Made by a program: the position numbers and the translations under genes
The notes under the pieces: generated by a model
The model's input: only the letters and a program-made list of their open reading frames with translations
Databases searched by the model: none
Told to the model about the DNA's origin: nothing
From: a virus
Reading direction: 5' to 3' (one strand)
IMG/VR virus record: IMGVR_UViG_3300042895_000849
Location: 1-49,522 of that record
Length of the DNA: 49,522 bases
Shown here: positions 39,899 through 49,100 of the stretch, one piece after another
How the letters are laid out: each line of letters starts with the position of its first letter
How positions within the stretch are numbered: position 1 is the first letter of the stretch

Positions 39899-41545
39899 AT
39901 GGCAGGATTTCTAGATAATATTGGAAAGTTTAATCCTAATATCTCAAGGATATTAAAATCAATTAGTGGTTTAGGATCTTTTGGTATGGAATATAAAGAT
40001 ATGGTAATAGAGGATTCTATGGCTATAGGTATTTCAGAAGCTAATATGAGAGAAAGATTTGGATTCTCTGGAGATGACGAAGATTTTATTTATAGTATAG
40101 CTGCACAGGATACCACAAATAAAAAATACATAGCATACTTTGATAAAGATTATCCATTCAAAAGAGATTTTCTTAGAACATTTGCACTTAATGCTGAAAT
40201 AGAATACATCTTAGACACTATTTGTGATGAAGGTATAGTTTACGATGAGAAGAACTTCTTCTGTCATCCTGCAACCATTAATATGGAATTAAAGGATGAC
40301 GTATTAAAATCCTTAAGAGGCAATTTCAGAAAACTTTATGTCCTTCATAATTTTTGCAACGGTATAACGGGATGGCAATATTTTAGACAATTAATTGTTG
40401 AGGGATTTTTGGCATTTGAAATCATTTATTCTAGTGACGGAAAAGAAATTGTGGGATTTAAAGAATTAGATGCTATAAGTCTTACACCAGCTATAGAAAA
40501 AAAACCTGATGGCACAAGAGAAACTATCTGGTGGCAGTACTATGGTGAAACTACTAGACAAAGAAGATTATTAGATGCACAGGTGATTTATATCTCTTAC
40601 TCTAAAGCTAATTCAGTTTCAAGAATATCTTATACGGAAAGATTAATTAGATCTTTCAATTTGCTTAAGATTATGGAGCATTCAAGGATTATCTGGAACG
40701 TAATGAATGCCCAGTACAGAATTAAAATGACAGTTCCTATCGGAAGTAAAGCTCCACAAAAAGCTAAAGAGACTTTAGGAGAACTTATGTCAGTTTACAA
40801 AGAGGATATTAAACTCGATACCACATCAGGTGAATTATCTATAAATGGAAGACCCGATTTACAATTTTATAAAAATTATCTTTTTCCACAAAGTGGTGGC
40901 GAATCAGTAAAAGTGGAAACAATTAACGGACAAGGACCAAATCTGAACGTAATGGATTCTGTGGTTTATTTCTATAATAAATTAAGACAGGATTCAAAAA
41001 TTCCATACAATAGATTCTCTTCTAGATTCGGTGTTAGTAGTAGCAATACATTTAAATCTGGTGCAGATGGTGCAGAAAGGGATGAAGTTAGATTTTCTAA
41101 ATTTATAACAAGACTAAGATCTATCTTTCAGGAAATTATGGTTAAGCCATTATGGATCCAAATGTGTTTAGAATTTCCACATCTTAAAGACGATGCAGAA
41201 TTTAGAAGTCAAATAGGTGTTAAGTTTGAAAGCGATAACATGTTTGGTGAATCTAGAGAGATTGAACAACTAATTAAAAAAGTAGATTTTGTAACTGCTT
41301 TAGGAGAGGTAAAAGAAACAATAAATGAAGAAGAAGTTCAATATTTCAATCAGGATTACTTAATAGAAAGATGGTTAGATTTATCTAATGATGATATTAA
41401 GATGAACAAATTTTATGTTAAAAAAGCAGAGGAGGAAGTAAAAGCAGGAGCAACTGGAGCAGCAGAAGGAGCAACTGGAGCAGCAGAAGGAGCAACGGGA
41501 GCAGAAGGTGAAACTGGAGCAGAAGAAGAAGAAGCATCTATTTAA
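39899..41545 (+). CDS. 20: gp20-like portal protein, copy 2
   Basis: A 548-residue paralog of the preceding portal, collinear over its whole length: EIEYILDTICDEGIVYD, SYTERLIRSFNLLKIMEH, IIWNVMNAQYRIKMTVPIG, GELMSVYKEDIKLDTTSGEL, RDEVRFSKFITRLRSIFQ, then MVKPLWIQMCLEFPHLK. All portal motifs are intact, so it is not a decaying copy. The two differ most in the loop after LQF(F/Y)KNYL and at the C-terminus, which here is collagen-like (GATGAAEGATGAAEGATG). A hetero-oligomeric portal, alternate portals or a neck function are possible. Confidence 0.93.
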   Translation: MAGFLDNIGKFNPNISRILKSISGLGSFGMEYKDMVIEDSMAIGISEANMRERFGFSGDDEDFIYSIAAQDTTNKKYIAYFDKDYPFKRDFLRTFALNAEIEYILDTICDEGIVYDEKNFFCHPATINMELKDDVLKSLRGNFRKLYVLHNFCNGITGWQYFRQLIVEGFLAFEIIYSSDGKEIVGFKELDAISLTPAIEKKPDGTRETIWWQYYGETTRQRRLLDAQVIYISYSKANSVSRISYTERLIRSFNLLKIMEHSRIIWNVMNAQYRIKMTVPIGSKAPQKAKETLGELMSVYKEDIKLDTTSGELSINGRPDLQFYKNYLFPQSGGESVKVETINGQGPNLNVMDSVVYFYNKLRQDSKIPYNRFSSRFGVSSSNTFKSGADGAERDEVRFSKFITRLRSIFQEIMVKPLWIQMCLEFPHLKDDAEFRSQIGVKFESDNMFGESREIEQLIKKVDFVTALGEVKETINEEEVQYFNQDYLIERWLDLSNDDIKMNKFYVKKAEEEVKAGATGAAEGATGAAEGATGAEGETGAEEEEASI

Positions 41546-41566
41546 GAAACTTAGTATTTTATAACA

Positions 41567-41579
41567 AGTATAATAATAG
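41567..41579 (+). promoter_or_regulatory. AGTATAATAATAG promoter-like motif
   Basis: AGTATAATAATAG lies about 55 nt before the ligase ATG at 41633, upstream of the host-type box at 41610. The ligase gene may have two promoters. Confidence 0.4.
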
Positions 41580-41609
41580 AAATCATTTTTATTATTTAGT
41601 AGGTATTTC

Positions 41610-41617
41610 TACATTTG
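41610..41617 (+). promoter_or_regulatory. Bacteroidota-type promoter box TACATTTG
   Basis: TACATTTG matches TAnnTTTG. A start of transcription about 7 nt downstream would leave a short leader before ATG 41633, which is one reason to reject the TTG start at 41615 that lies within the box. Confidence 0.5.
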
Positions 41618-41632
41618 TTTAAAATATATCGG

Positions 41633-42961
41633 ATGCAAAAAGAGCTTAAAATTTTATTAGAAATTGAATGTTTGTCAGGAAACGGTTCTCAAAAAATCAA
41701 GCAAGATTTAATTAAAAATAACTATTCGAAAGAATTAGAATATCTTCTTAAGGTTGCGTTAGACCCATTTTTAACTACCAAATTACATAAACTAGAGGTT
41801 TTGGAAGAAAGTCCATATCTAGTTTCTGCTGACCAAGACATATTTGAAAGATTTAAAGATCTAACAGAAAGACTTTTTATAGCACCTGCAGCAAATGATA
41901 AGTTTAGAGAAGAAGCTTTTGAATTAGTTAATTGTTTTCCTCTTTCTGTAGAGGAAAGAAAAGTATTATGTAAAGTTCTAACCAAAAGACTTAATATTGG
42001 TATAGGAGCTAAGCTCATCAATAAATCTTTTGGTAAAGAAATTATACCAGATCCAAGTCTAATGTTAGCTCAAGATGATGAAGACGAAATAAAAAAATGG
42101 AGTCATATTATTTGTGAGGAAAAATACGACGGCGTACGAGTGATAGCTTTTGTTTCTGGCAATGAGGTTAAATTCTACACTAGAGCATTTAATGAAATTC
42201 CAAATCAGTATTTAGAAAAAATCGGAAATGAATGTTTGTCCTTAATTAAAAATTCAGGATTACCTGGTGATTGGTTTTTTGATGGCGAGCTAACAGATCT
42301 GAATAGAAAAAGTGTATCTGGCAAAGTCACACAAATGTTAAAGGGTAAGCCCATGAATGCTATAGGTGATGATCTAATCTATAATGTATTTGATTTAGAA
42401 TATGCAGATACTCTTAAGACGGGTAAAGGTATCATTCCTTTTAGTATCAGAAGGTCTACGTTAGAGGGAGTTTTTAGTACATATAAGACCACTTCACTAA
42501 CACTTGCAGATTCTTTCTTGACTACAGAAAAAGAAGACATATACGCTTACTATAAGAAGATCGTATATAATGGTGGGGAGGGTGTTATTCTTAAAAATCC
42601 AGAACATGTATACGAATGTAAAAGATCTAAAAATTGGATTAAATTAAAAGAAGTAAATGAATGTGATTTAGTAATCACTGGCTGGTATCCAGGAGAAGGA
42701 AAAAGAGAGGGTTTTATTGGTGGATTCTTTTGTAAAGATTTGTCAGGAACACTTAAAGTAAAAGTTGGATCGGGATTTACAGATTTAGATTTAAAAGAAT
42801 TAAGTAAAGATCCCGATTCGCACATAAACAAAGTGTGCTCGGTTTTATATAATGTTATAATTAATGACAAGAACAACAACTGGTCGTTATTTTTACCTAG
42901 ATTTGTAGAGATTAGACATGATAAAGACCAAGCAGACGATTTAAAAGAAAAATGTAAATAA
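41633..42961 (+). CDS. 30: ATP-dependent DNA ligase (gp30-like)
   Basis: From ATG 41633 it is 442 residues. The adenylation motif I is CEEKYDGVR with the nucleophile Lys164. Later come the FDGEL motif III, an FDLEY segment, EGVILKNP (motif IV), and KNWIKLKE (motif V), with an OB-fold after about 350 (DLVITGWYPGEGKREGFIGG). The length is close to T4 ligase gp30 (487). An N-terminal helical domain (1-130) resembles the phage/eukaryote DNA-binding part. It seals Okazaki fragments and recombination nicks. It is followed without gap by the clamp-loader gene. Confidence 0.94.
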   Translation: MQKELKILLEIECLSGNGSQKIKQDLIKNNYSKELEYLLKVALDPFLTTKLHKLEVLEESPYLVSADQDIFERFKDLTERLFIAPAANDKFREEAFELVNCFPLSVEERKVLCKVLTKRLNIGIGAKLINKSFGKEIIPDPSLMLAQDDEDEIKKWSHIICEEKYDGVRVIAFVSGNEVKFYTRAFNEIPNQYLEKIGNECLSLIKNSGLPGDWFFDGELTDLNRKSVSGKVTQMLKGKPMNAIGDDLIYNVFDLEYADTLKTGKGIIPFSIRRSTLEGVFSTYKTTSLTLADSFLTTEKEDIYAYYKKIVYNGGEGVILKNPEHVYECKRSKNWIKLKEVNECDLVITGWYPGEGKREGFIGGFFCKDLSGTLKVKVGSGFTDLDLKELSKDPDSHINKVCSVLYNVIINDKNNNWSLFLPRFVEIRHDKDQADDLKEKCK

Positions 42962-43909
42962 ATGATACAAGAATTATTAACGGAAAAATTAAGGCCAAAA
43001 GAATTAAAACATATGATCCTTCCAGAAAGGATTAAAGGATCATTCGAAAACGGACTTCAACAAAATGTTTTATTAGCTGGATCACCAGGATCTGGTAAAA
43101 CTAGTATGGCTAAAATTCTGATAAGGAATCATCCCTATATTTTTATAAACGTATCTGATGAGAGCTCAGTTGAAACAATAAGAACTAAGGTACATGATTT
43201 CTGTTCTACTGTTTCTATCCTTGACGGAGAGAATCGAATAAAGATAGTAGTACTAGATGAGTTTGACGGTGCATCAGATCAGTTCTATAAAGCTTTAAGA
43301 GGTACAATTGAGAAATATGCTAAGACAACAAGATTTGTTGCTACGTGTAATTATATAAGTAAAATACCAGATGCTATAAAATCAAGATTTGAAGTTTATG
43401 ATTTTGATCCAGTATCTAAAGAAGAAGAGGCTGAAATACAGACACAGTGGCAAGAAAGAATTTCTAAAATTCTTTCAGCTATGGAAATAGCACACAATGA
43501 CAGAACATTAAAGTTATTTACTAAAAAATATTTTCCGGATATGAGATCAGCTTTGAATACAATTCAAAGATGGAATATTGATGGAGTGACAGATCTTACA
43601 GAACAGAAAATTAATGAGGCTCTATTTGATCACGAGGATCTTTTTAATCTTATAATGAGTTCGCCAGATCCTTTAAAGAATTATCAATACATTATTGGAC
43701 ATTATTCAGGAAAGGTTGATGAAGCTATGTCTTCGTTAGATTCAGAATTTATAAATTGGCTGACAGAGAAACATCCTAGTAAATTAGGACTTATTCCTAA
43801 TATAATAATTCTTAGTGCTAAGCACCAGGCAGAAAGAAGTCAAGTCATAGACCCTATTACAAGTCTATTAGCATTAGTATTCAGTTTGCAAGGGACAATG
43901 AACAAATGA
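42962..43909 (+). CDS. 44: gp44-like sliding-clamp loader ATPase
   Basis: A 315-residue AAA+ protein near T4 gp44 (319). It opens LTEKLRPKELKHMILPERI, similar to gp44 (the EQKYRPSTIDECILP type). Walker A is GSPGSGKT at 40-47, Walker B is VVLDEFDGA near 97-105, sensor 1 is ATCNY, and the arginine-finger segment is IPDAIKSRFEVYDF (the SRC-type motif reads SRF). It loads the gp45-type clamp with gp62. No clamp gene is in this window. The ATG follows the ligase stop immediately. Confidence 0.93.
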   Translation: MIQELLTEKLRPKELKHMILPERIKGSFENGLQQNVLLAGSPGSGKTSMAKILIRNHPYIFINVSDESSVETIRTKVHDFCSTVSILDGENRIKIVVLDEFDGASDQFYKALRGTIEKYAKTTRFVATCNYISKIPDAIKSRFEVYDFDPVSKEEEAEIQTQWQERISKILSAMEIAHNDRTLKLFTKKYFPDMRSALNTIQRWNIDGVTDLTEQKINEALFDHEDLFNLIMSSPDPLKNYQYIIGHYSGKVDEAMSSLDSEFINWLTEKHPSKLGLIPNIIILSAKHQAERSQVIDPITSLLALVFSLQGTMNK

Positions 43910-43910
43910 T

Positions 43911-44066
43911 CAGTATACTACTCGTTACCTTAGATTTTCTCACTTAGCGAGTAGTATACTATACAAAATAGTCTAAAAATGACCAGCAAAATAGTCTAAA
44001 AATGACCAGTAAACTATGCATTAATTAAGAAATATAATGATAATGCTTAGTATACTATACAAAATA
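43911..44066 (+). repeat. repeat-rich intergenic region (inverted repeat, tandem repeat, repeated 19-mer)
   Basis: Three structures in 156 bp. An inverted repeat AGTATACTACTCG/CGAGTAGTATACT (43912-43924 with 43948-43960), perfect 13 bp around a 23-nt loop. A perfect 23-bp unit in exact tandem (43964-43986 and 43987-44009). A 19-bp sequence TAGTATACTATACAAAATA at 43952-43970 repeated at 44048-44066, the second copy 6 nt before the next ATG. Candidate roles are operator sites, an attenuator, or a replication origin with iterons. Confidence 0.75.
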
Positions 44067-44072
44067 TGAAAT

Positions 44073-44543
44073 ATGAAAGGTAAAATTATAATAGTAGGAC
44101 CAGGAGGATCAGGAAAAGATTTTCTAAGAAAAAAAATGGTTGAAAGAGGATTTGATTATGGTGTATCTTTTACTAGCAGACCTCCAAGGGAAGGAGAGAA
44201 AGAAGGAATTGACTATTATTATAGAGATGTTGATTTTTTTGAATCTAATAGAGACATATTTTTAGAACTACAAGAATTTAATGAATGGAAATATGGAATT
44301 TCTAAAGGGGAGTTTTTAATAAAAAATCTTTTTATTTTAAGCCCTGCAGGACTTAAAAGCTTACCTGAGAATTTTAGAGCTGATTCTTTTGTTATTTATT
44401 TAAATCCTCCAGAGGATACAAGAGTCAAAAGATTAAAAGAAAGAAATGATGCAGATGATGTCGAAAGAAGATTAATTGCAGACCAGAAGGATTTTTTTAA
44501 ATTTTCAGACTATGATATAATGATAACAAATGAAGATTTTTAA
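44073..44543 (+). CDS. guanylate-kinase-like nucleoside monophosphate kinase
   Basis: A 156-residue P-loop kinase. Walker A is GPGGSGKD at 9-16, followed by a SFTSRPPREGEKEGIDYYY stretch at 32-50 that is the NMP-binding motif of guanylate kinases. A lid-like Arg-rich helix (RVKRLKERNDADDVERR) follows. It is shorter than cellular guanylate kinase (about 200). T4 uses gp1 to phosphorylate dGMP, dTMP and hydroxymethyl-dCMP, and this enzyme could do the same here, which would connect it to the gp42-like enzyme at 2915. Substrate is inference. It lies directly downstream of the repeat-rich regulatory region. Confidence 0.85.
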   Translation: MKGKIIIVGPGGSGKDFLRKKMVERGFDYGVSFTSRPPREGEKEGIDYYYRDVDFFESNRDIFLELQEFNEWKYGISKGEFLIKNLFILSPAGLKSLPENFRADSFVIYLNPPEDTRVKRLKERNDADDVERRLIADQKDFFKFSDYDIMITNEDF

Positions 44544-44546
44544 AAT

Positions 44547-45677
44547 ATGGTAACGATACTAATAGACGGAAACTACATATTTCACAAGACGTTCGGGGTT
44601 TTTTCTGGATTTGGTAGCAAAAATCCAGGAGACGTTTTATCTTCTGAGGCAGAAAGAAATATGTTTATAAGAAAGGTGATAACAGATTTATGCTACTCAT
44701 TAAATCAAATACCTAATATAAATCGTATAGTGTTTTGTAAAGACTCTAGATCTTGGAGAAAAGATTATAAAATAACACGAAGTGTATATAAAGAGAGTAG
44801 AATAAAAGGCGAAGGAGTTGACTGGGGATCTTTCTTTAAACTCATGGACGAATTTTCCGAATATTTAGAAGAGAGTGGATTTATTTATAGCTCTTATAGA
44901 GGTGCGGAAGGCGACGATTTAATTTGGGCTTGGTGTGATTATTTAAAAGATTCAGAAGATTGCGTTATAGTAATAAGTGGAGATAAGGATATGCACCAGC
45001 TTGTAGAATATAACGGAAAAAGATGGACTGGTATATGGAATACCAATTCAAAAAATAATAAGTTAGTGGTATCACAAGATTGGTCTATTAATCAAGTTGA
45101 AGAACCCACTATATTTGATGTCACACCAGCTTCTGGATCTAATGATGATAAATTAGATAAGCTAATCTCTTCTTGTATTGTTGAAAAAATAGATATTAAA
45201 GAATACGTCTTTAAAAAAATCCTTATGGGAGATAAAAAAGATGATGTTCCTGGTGTTTTTCCTTACAAAACAAAAAACGGTAAGAATTCAAATATTGCAG
45301 AAGGTAAAGCACAGAAGATTTGGGATCTTTATGTGGAAACTGAATGGTCCAAATTCAGTCTAGAAGAAATTTGGGATAACGAAGATTTTCTTGGTTGGAT
45401 CGCAGGATTATCTTTAAGACTAATATCACAGACCGATAATAAAGAAAACAGAGATCAATTTAAAAAATTCTACGAAGAGAATGCCAGATTAGTTTGGCTA
45501 AATAGTAAATCATTACCACATAATATAGTGGAAGGACTTAGATCTCATGTTCAAGAATTAGATGCAAAAGAAAAATTCGAAGTTAAGATTGACAAAAAAG
45601 AAATGATTGACAATTCACCATGGGCTAGAGAGTCAACACCACCTAGAGGATTTGATCCTTTTGATTTATTTAAGTGA
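44547..45677 (+). CDS. rnh: FEN-like 5'-3' exonuclease / RNase H
   Basis: A 376-residue protein of the T4 RNase H / FEN-1 family. It opens ILIDGNYIFHKTF (first Asp), then CKDSRSWRKDYK, then the acidic cluster GAEGDDLIWAW and ISGDKDMHQL, then a helix-hairpin-helix-like GDKKDDVPGV. It removes RNA primers and flaps. The last residues (RGFDPFDLFK) resemble sliding-clamp-binding C-termini of T4 replication proteins. It is longer than T4 Rnh (305). It sits 3 nt after the kinase gene, in a replication cluster with ligase and clamp loader. Confidence 0.88.
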   Translation: MVTILIDGNYIFHKTFGVFSGFGSKNPGDVLSSEAERNMFIRKVITDLCYSLNQIPNINRIVFCKDSRSWRKDYKITRSVYKESRIKGEGVDWGSFFKLMDEFSEYLEESGFIYSSYRGAEGDDLIWAWCDYLKDSEDCVIVISGDKDMHQLVEYNGKRWTGIWNTNSKNNKLVVSQDWSINQVEEPTIFDVTPASGSNDDKLDKLISSCIVEKIDIKEYVFKKILMGDKKDDVPGVFPYKTKNGKNSNIAEGKAQKIWDLYVETEWSKFSLEEIWDNEDFLGWIAGLSLRLISQTDNKENRDQFKKFYEENARLVWLNSKSLPHNIVEGLRSHVQELDAKEKFEVKIDKKEMIDNSPWARESTPPRGFDPFDLFK

Positions 45678-45678
45678 T

Positions 45679-46080
45679 ATGAATAATCCTTTCGATATAA
45701 TTAAAGCTTTTCATTCTAAGAACTGGGATAAAATTCCAGATAGAGATAAAGCTAGAAATTTATTTATGATAAACAGGATATGTTCTATTGCATATCCTTT
45801 ACAAGCTAATTCTTTCAATCATATAAAAATAAATCCCTCAAAGGTTGTTGACTTCTGGAAGGTTTTTATCACACACAAGCATAAAAGTACTCCATCTTGG
45901 ATTTGGACAAAGACTCTTAAGAAAGAGAAAGAGAAATTAGAAAATAAATACAAGGAAGAGATCATAGATTTTATAAAAGAGAAGAACGAAATCTCTAATA
46001 GAGAGATAAAAGAACTGATTGAGTTTTTTCCTAGTAAATTCAAAGAATACTATAAAGAAGTAGAAAGTCTCCTGAGATAA
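45679..46080 (+). CDS. possible gp62-like clamp-loader subunit
   Basis: From ATG 45679 it is 133 residues; the longer ORF start at 45607 lies inside the RNase H gene. The sequence opens MNNPFDIIKAFHSKNWDKIP, with an RNLFMINRICSIAYPLQANS helix, a FWKVFITHK-x-x-x-x-PSWIWTKTLKKEK segment and a long charged C-terminal helix. The INR-x-x-S, N, and PxxxW/Y...K pattern is reminiscent of small gp62-type clamp-loader subunits of T4-like phages, and gp44 is three genes upstream. The similarity is from memory and weak; an unrelated replication accessory protein is possible. It begins 1 nt after the RNase H stop. Confidence 0.5.
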   Translation: MNNPFDIIKAFHSKNWDKIPDRDKARNLFMINRICSIAYPLQANSFNHIKINPSKVVDFWKVFITHKHKSTPSWIWTKTLKKEKEKLENKYKEEIIDFIKEKNEISNREIKELIEFFPSKFKEYYKEVESLLR

Positions 46081-46099
46081 GATTGATATTATTCGTTAG

Positions 46100-46108
46100 G
46101 ATATATAT
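46100..46108 (+). promoter_or_regulatory. GATATATAT late-type motif before the fibre gene
   Basis: GATATATAT lies 20 nt before the ATG at 46129, with CAAAATAGTC between; that decamer is also part of the tandem repeat at 43964. Confidence 0.45.
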
Positions 46109-46128
46109 CATAAACAAAATAGTCCGGG

Positions 46129-49100
46129 ATGAAGGAACTTAATCAAATAACGATAAAACAACTCCTGGCTTCTAATACCATAGGAGTCAATAATTCTATC
46201 ACTAATGCCAATTTTGCACAATTACAAGAGGGATTACTTCTTATAAATTCAGCATTTGGTATTTCAATACAGAATAAGACATTAAATTTCCCTACTGGTA
46301 AAATTAATACTGGTGCAATAAAAGCAGACACCATAAGATTGCCTATCAATGGTAATTCTTCTATTCAATTAAATGGAAGCAATGGAGAAATATTAGTAAA
46401 CGGATTAATTACAACTGCTAATGCCTTTATTGGAGGAAACTTAATAGTAGGTGACAGTAACAATGGAGGAAGATTAAAATTAATCCTAGACCGAACTTAT
46501 ATAGACGAAACAATTAAACCTGGAGAACCCGGACAGGTAAGGTTTATTGGAGATGACTATGAGGTTTATTTAAATTATGGAGAGGTATTATCGTCATTCT
46601 CATTTACTGTGGGTTCTGGTGCAAATGGACAGGATATAGCAGTTTTATATAATGGAGCAACAGCAGGACAAGTTCAATGGAATAATGATAATGTTTTAAC
46701 ATCAGAAAATTTAGTAAATGCTATACTTACTAACGCCACTGGTCCTTGTTTAGCAGAATCAAATCTAAATACAGTTACAATCCTAGCATTACCTGGATTA
46801 GGTGCAACAGCAAACGGAGACACTATAACAATATCAGGAAGTGTACCTGTCAGTGTGACATCTGGAACTATGTCAGGCGGTGTTAATGGAACAGGAGCTT
46901 GGGTTTCTATAATAGGATCACAAGGACCTACAGGACCTACAGGATCAGGAGCTGGACCTACAGGAGCTACAGGAACAGGAGCTACAGGAACAACAGGTGC
47001 TACCGGTGCTACCGGGGCAACTGGTGCAGGAATCACAGGAGCTACTGGAGCTACTGGAACAGGAGCTACAGGAACAACCGGAACAACCGGACCAACAGGT
47101 GATACAGGACCTACTGGTCCTAATGGAGCAAAAGGATCCGCAGGAGCTCCTGGTGTTACTGGTGCTACCGGACCTTCTGGACCTTCTGGACCTACTGGAT
47201 CTACGGGAACAGCAGGAAGTAATGGTGCCACTGGATCTACAGGTTCTACCGGACCTACTGGAGCTACTGGAGCTACTGGAACTAATTGGTACACAGGATC
47301 TGGTGCTCCTTCTATAGGAACAGGAAGCGAAGGAGACTTATACTTAGACGGTGTTACTGGAGATGTATACGAAAAAATAGGGGGAATTTGGCAATTACAA
47401 TCTAATATTAAAGGTGTTACTGGCGATACTGGAGCAACAGGAGCAACAGGGGAAACAGGAGCTACTGGAGCTACTGGAGATACTGGAGCTACTGGAGCTA
47501 CGGGAACTGGTGAAACGGGAGCTACCGGAGCAACAGGAGCAGTAGGAACGCCTACACCTATGGGATATGTAGATTTATCTAAACTTAGCACATCACAACA
47601 AATATCACAAGGTGGATTTAAGCCTATAAATTTTGACACCACAAATCTTATTGATAGTTCATATTTTACAGTAGGGACTTTTACAATCTCTTCGACAACT
47701 GGTGTATATGTTGAGGTTTTAAAAGCCGGAACATATTTTATATCATACAAAGTTGGATTGGAACATGCGTCTTCGGGATCTTATAGTTTTTTATCTAGTA
47801 GCTTATGGAAGGATACAACAACACCAGTAGAGATAACAAATTTTAAAGGATTTACAACATTAGAAGATGTTGCATCTGGTGTAATACCATCTGATATAAT
47901 TACTATTACTGGTATTTTGAATGCAGCTGTTGGTGATCAGTATTGGGTAAAGGTAGTATACCAAGGAGGAGGATCAGGTATTGTAGATATCACCGATGGT
48001 GACACAGGATTTAGTATGTTTTCTTTAGAAGGAAATCAAGGAACAGATGGAACTAGCGGCACATCAGGAATAAGTGGTTCATCAGGAACATCAGGAATAG
48101 GAGGAACTAGTGGAACTAGTGGAATAAGTGGAACAGACGGAAGTTCTGGTTCTAGCGGTACATCAGGATCAGGAACTAGTGGAACATCAGGAACATCCAC
48201 TCCAGGTATAACAAGCGGATCTAGTGGTACATCAGGAATAGACGGCACATCAGGATCTAGTGGAACATCAGGAATAGGTGGTACATCAGGATCTAGTGGT
48301 ACATCAGGAATAGACGGAACATCAGGATCTAGTGGAACATCAGGAATAGACGGAACATCAGGATCTAGTGGAACAAGCGGTATAACAGGAATAGATGGTA
48401 GTTCAGGATCTAGTGGAACATCAGGAATAGGTGGCACATCAGGATCTAGTGGCACATCAGGAATAGATGGAACATCGGGTACATCCGCTCCTGGTATAAC
48501 AAGTGGAACTAGTGGATCATCAGGATCTAGCGGTAGTTCAGGATCTAGTGGAACTTCTGGAATAGATGGATCAAGTGGAACTTCTGGAATAGATGGTTCA
48601 AGTGGAACAAGTGGATCTAGTGGAACAAGTGGATCTAGTGGAACATCAGGATCTAGTGGAACATCAGGATCTAGTGGTAGCTCAGGATCTAGTGGTAGCT
48701 CAGGATCTAGTGGAACTTCTGGAATAGATGGTTCAAGTGGAACCTCAGGAATAAATGGTTCAAGTGGAACTAGTGGTTTATCAGGAGTAGATGGAGTATC
48801 AGGATCTAGCGGAACATCAGGATCTAGTGGAAGCTCGGGATCCAGTGGAACTTCAGGATCTAGTGGTAGCTCGGGAACTTCGGGAATAGATGGTTCTTCA
48901 GGAACTTCAGGGATAGATGGTTCAAGTGGAACATCAGGAATAGATGGATCTAGTGGAACATCAGGATCTAGTGGAACTTCAGGATCTAGTGGAACTTCAG
49001 GATCTAGTGGAACTTCAGGATATAGTGGTAGCTCAGGAACTTCGGGAATAGATGGTTCTTCAGGAACTTCAGGGATAGATGGTTCAAGTGGAACATCAGG

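Noticed and set aside
38249-41545. Portal pair as a broken gene or assembly duplication
   Set aside because: Both copies are complete and differ throughout at protein and DNA level, so they are old paralogs, not a copy error.
41615-41632. TTG start for DNA ligase
   Set aside because: The TTG is part of the TACATTTG promoter box, so it should not be transcribed from that promoter; ATG 41633 gives a normal ligase N-terminus.
44547-44600. Possible primase or polymerase identity for the 44547 product
   Set aside because: The acidic motifs and GDKKDDVPGV helix-hairpin-helix fit FEN/RNase H; no polymerase or TOPRIM motif is present.
45607-45678. Upstream start of the 45679 gene at 45607
   Set aside because: It would overlap the RNase H coding region by 71 nt, and the added residues (His/Leu-rich) are an out-of-frame reading of that gene.
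46674-48455. Antisense and alternate-frame ORFs over the fibre gene (46674-47750, 48036-48455, 46899-47317)
   Set aside because: Pro-Val and Pro-Asp repeats on the reverse strand and Tyr/Arg or Leu/Glu repeats in other frames are direct shadows of the GGA-ACA/GCT triplet array.
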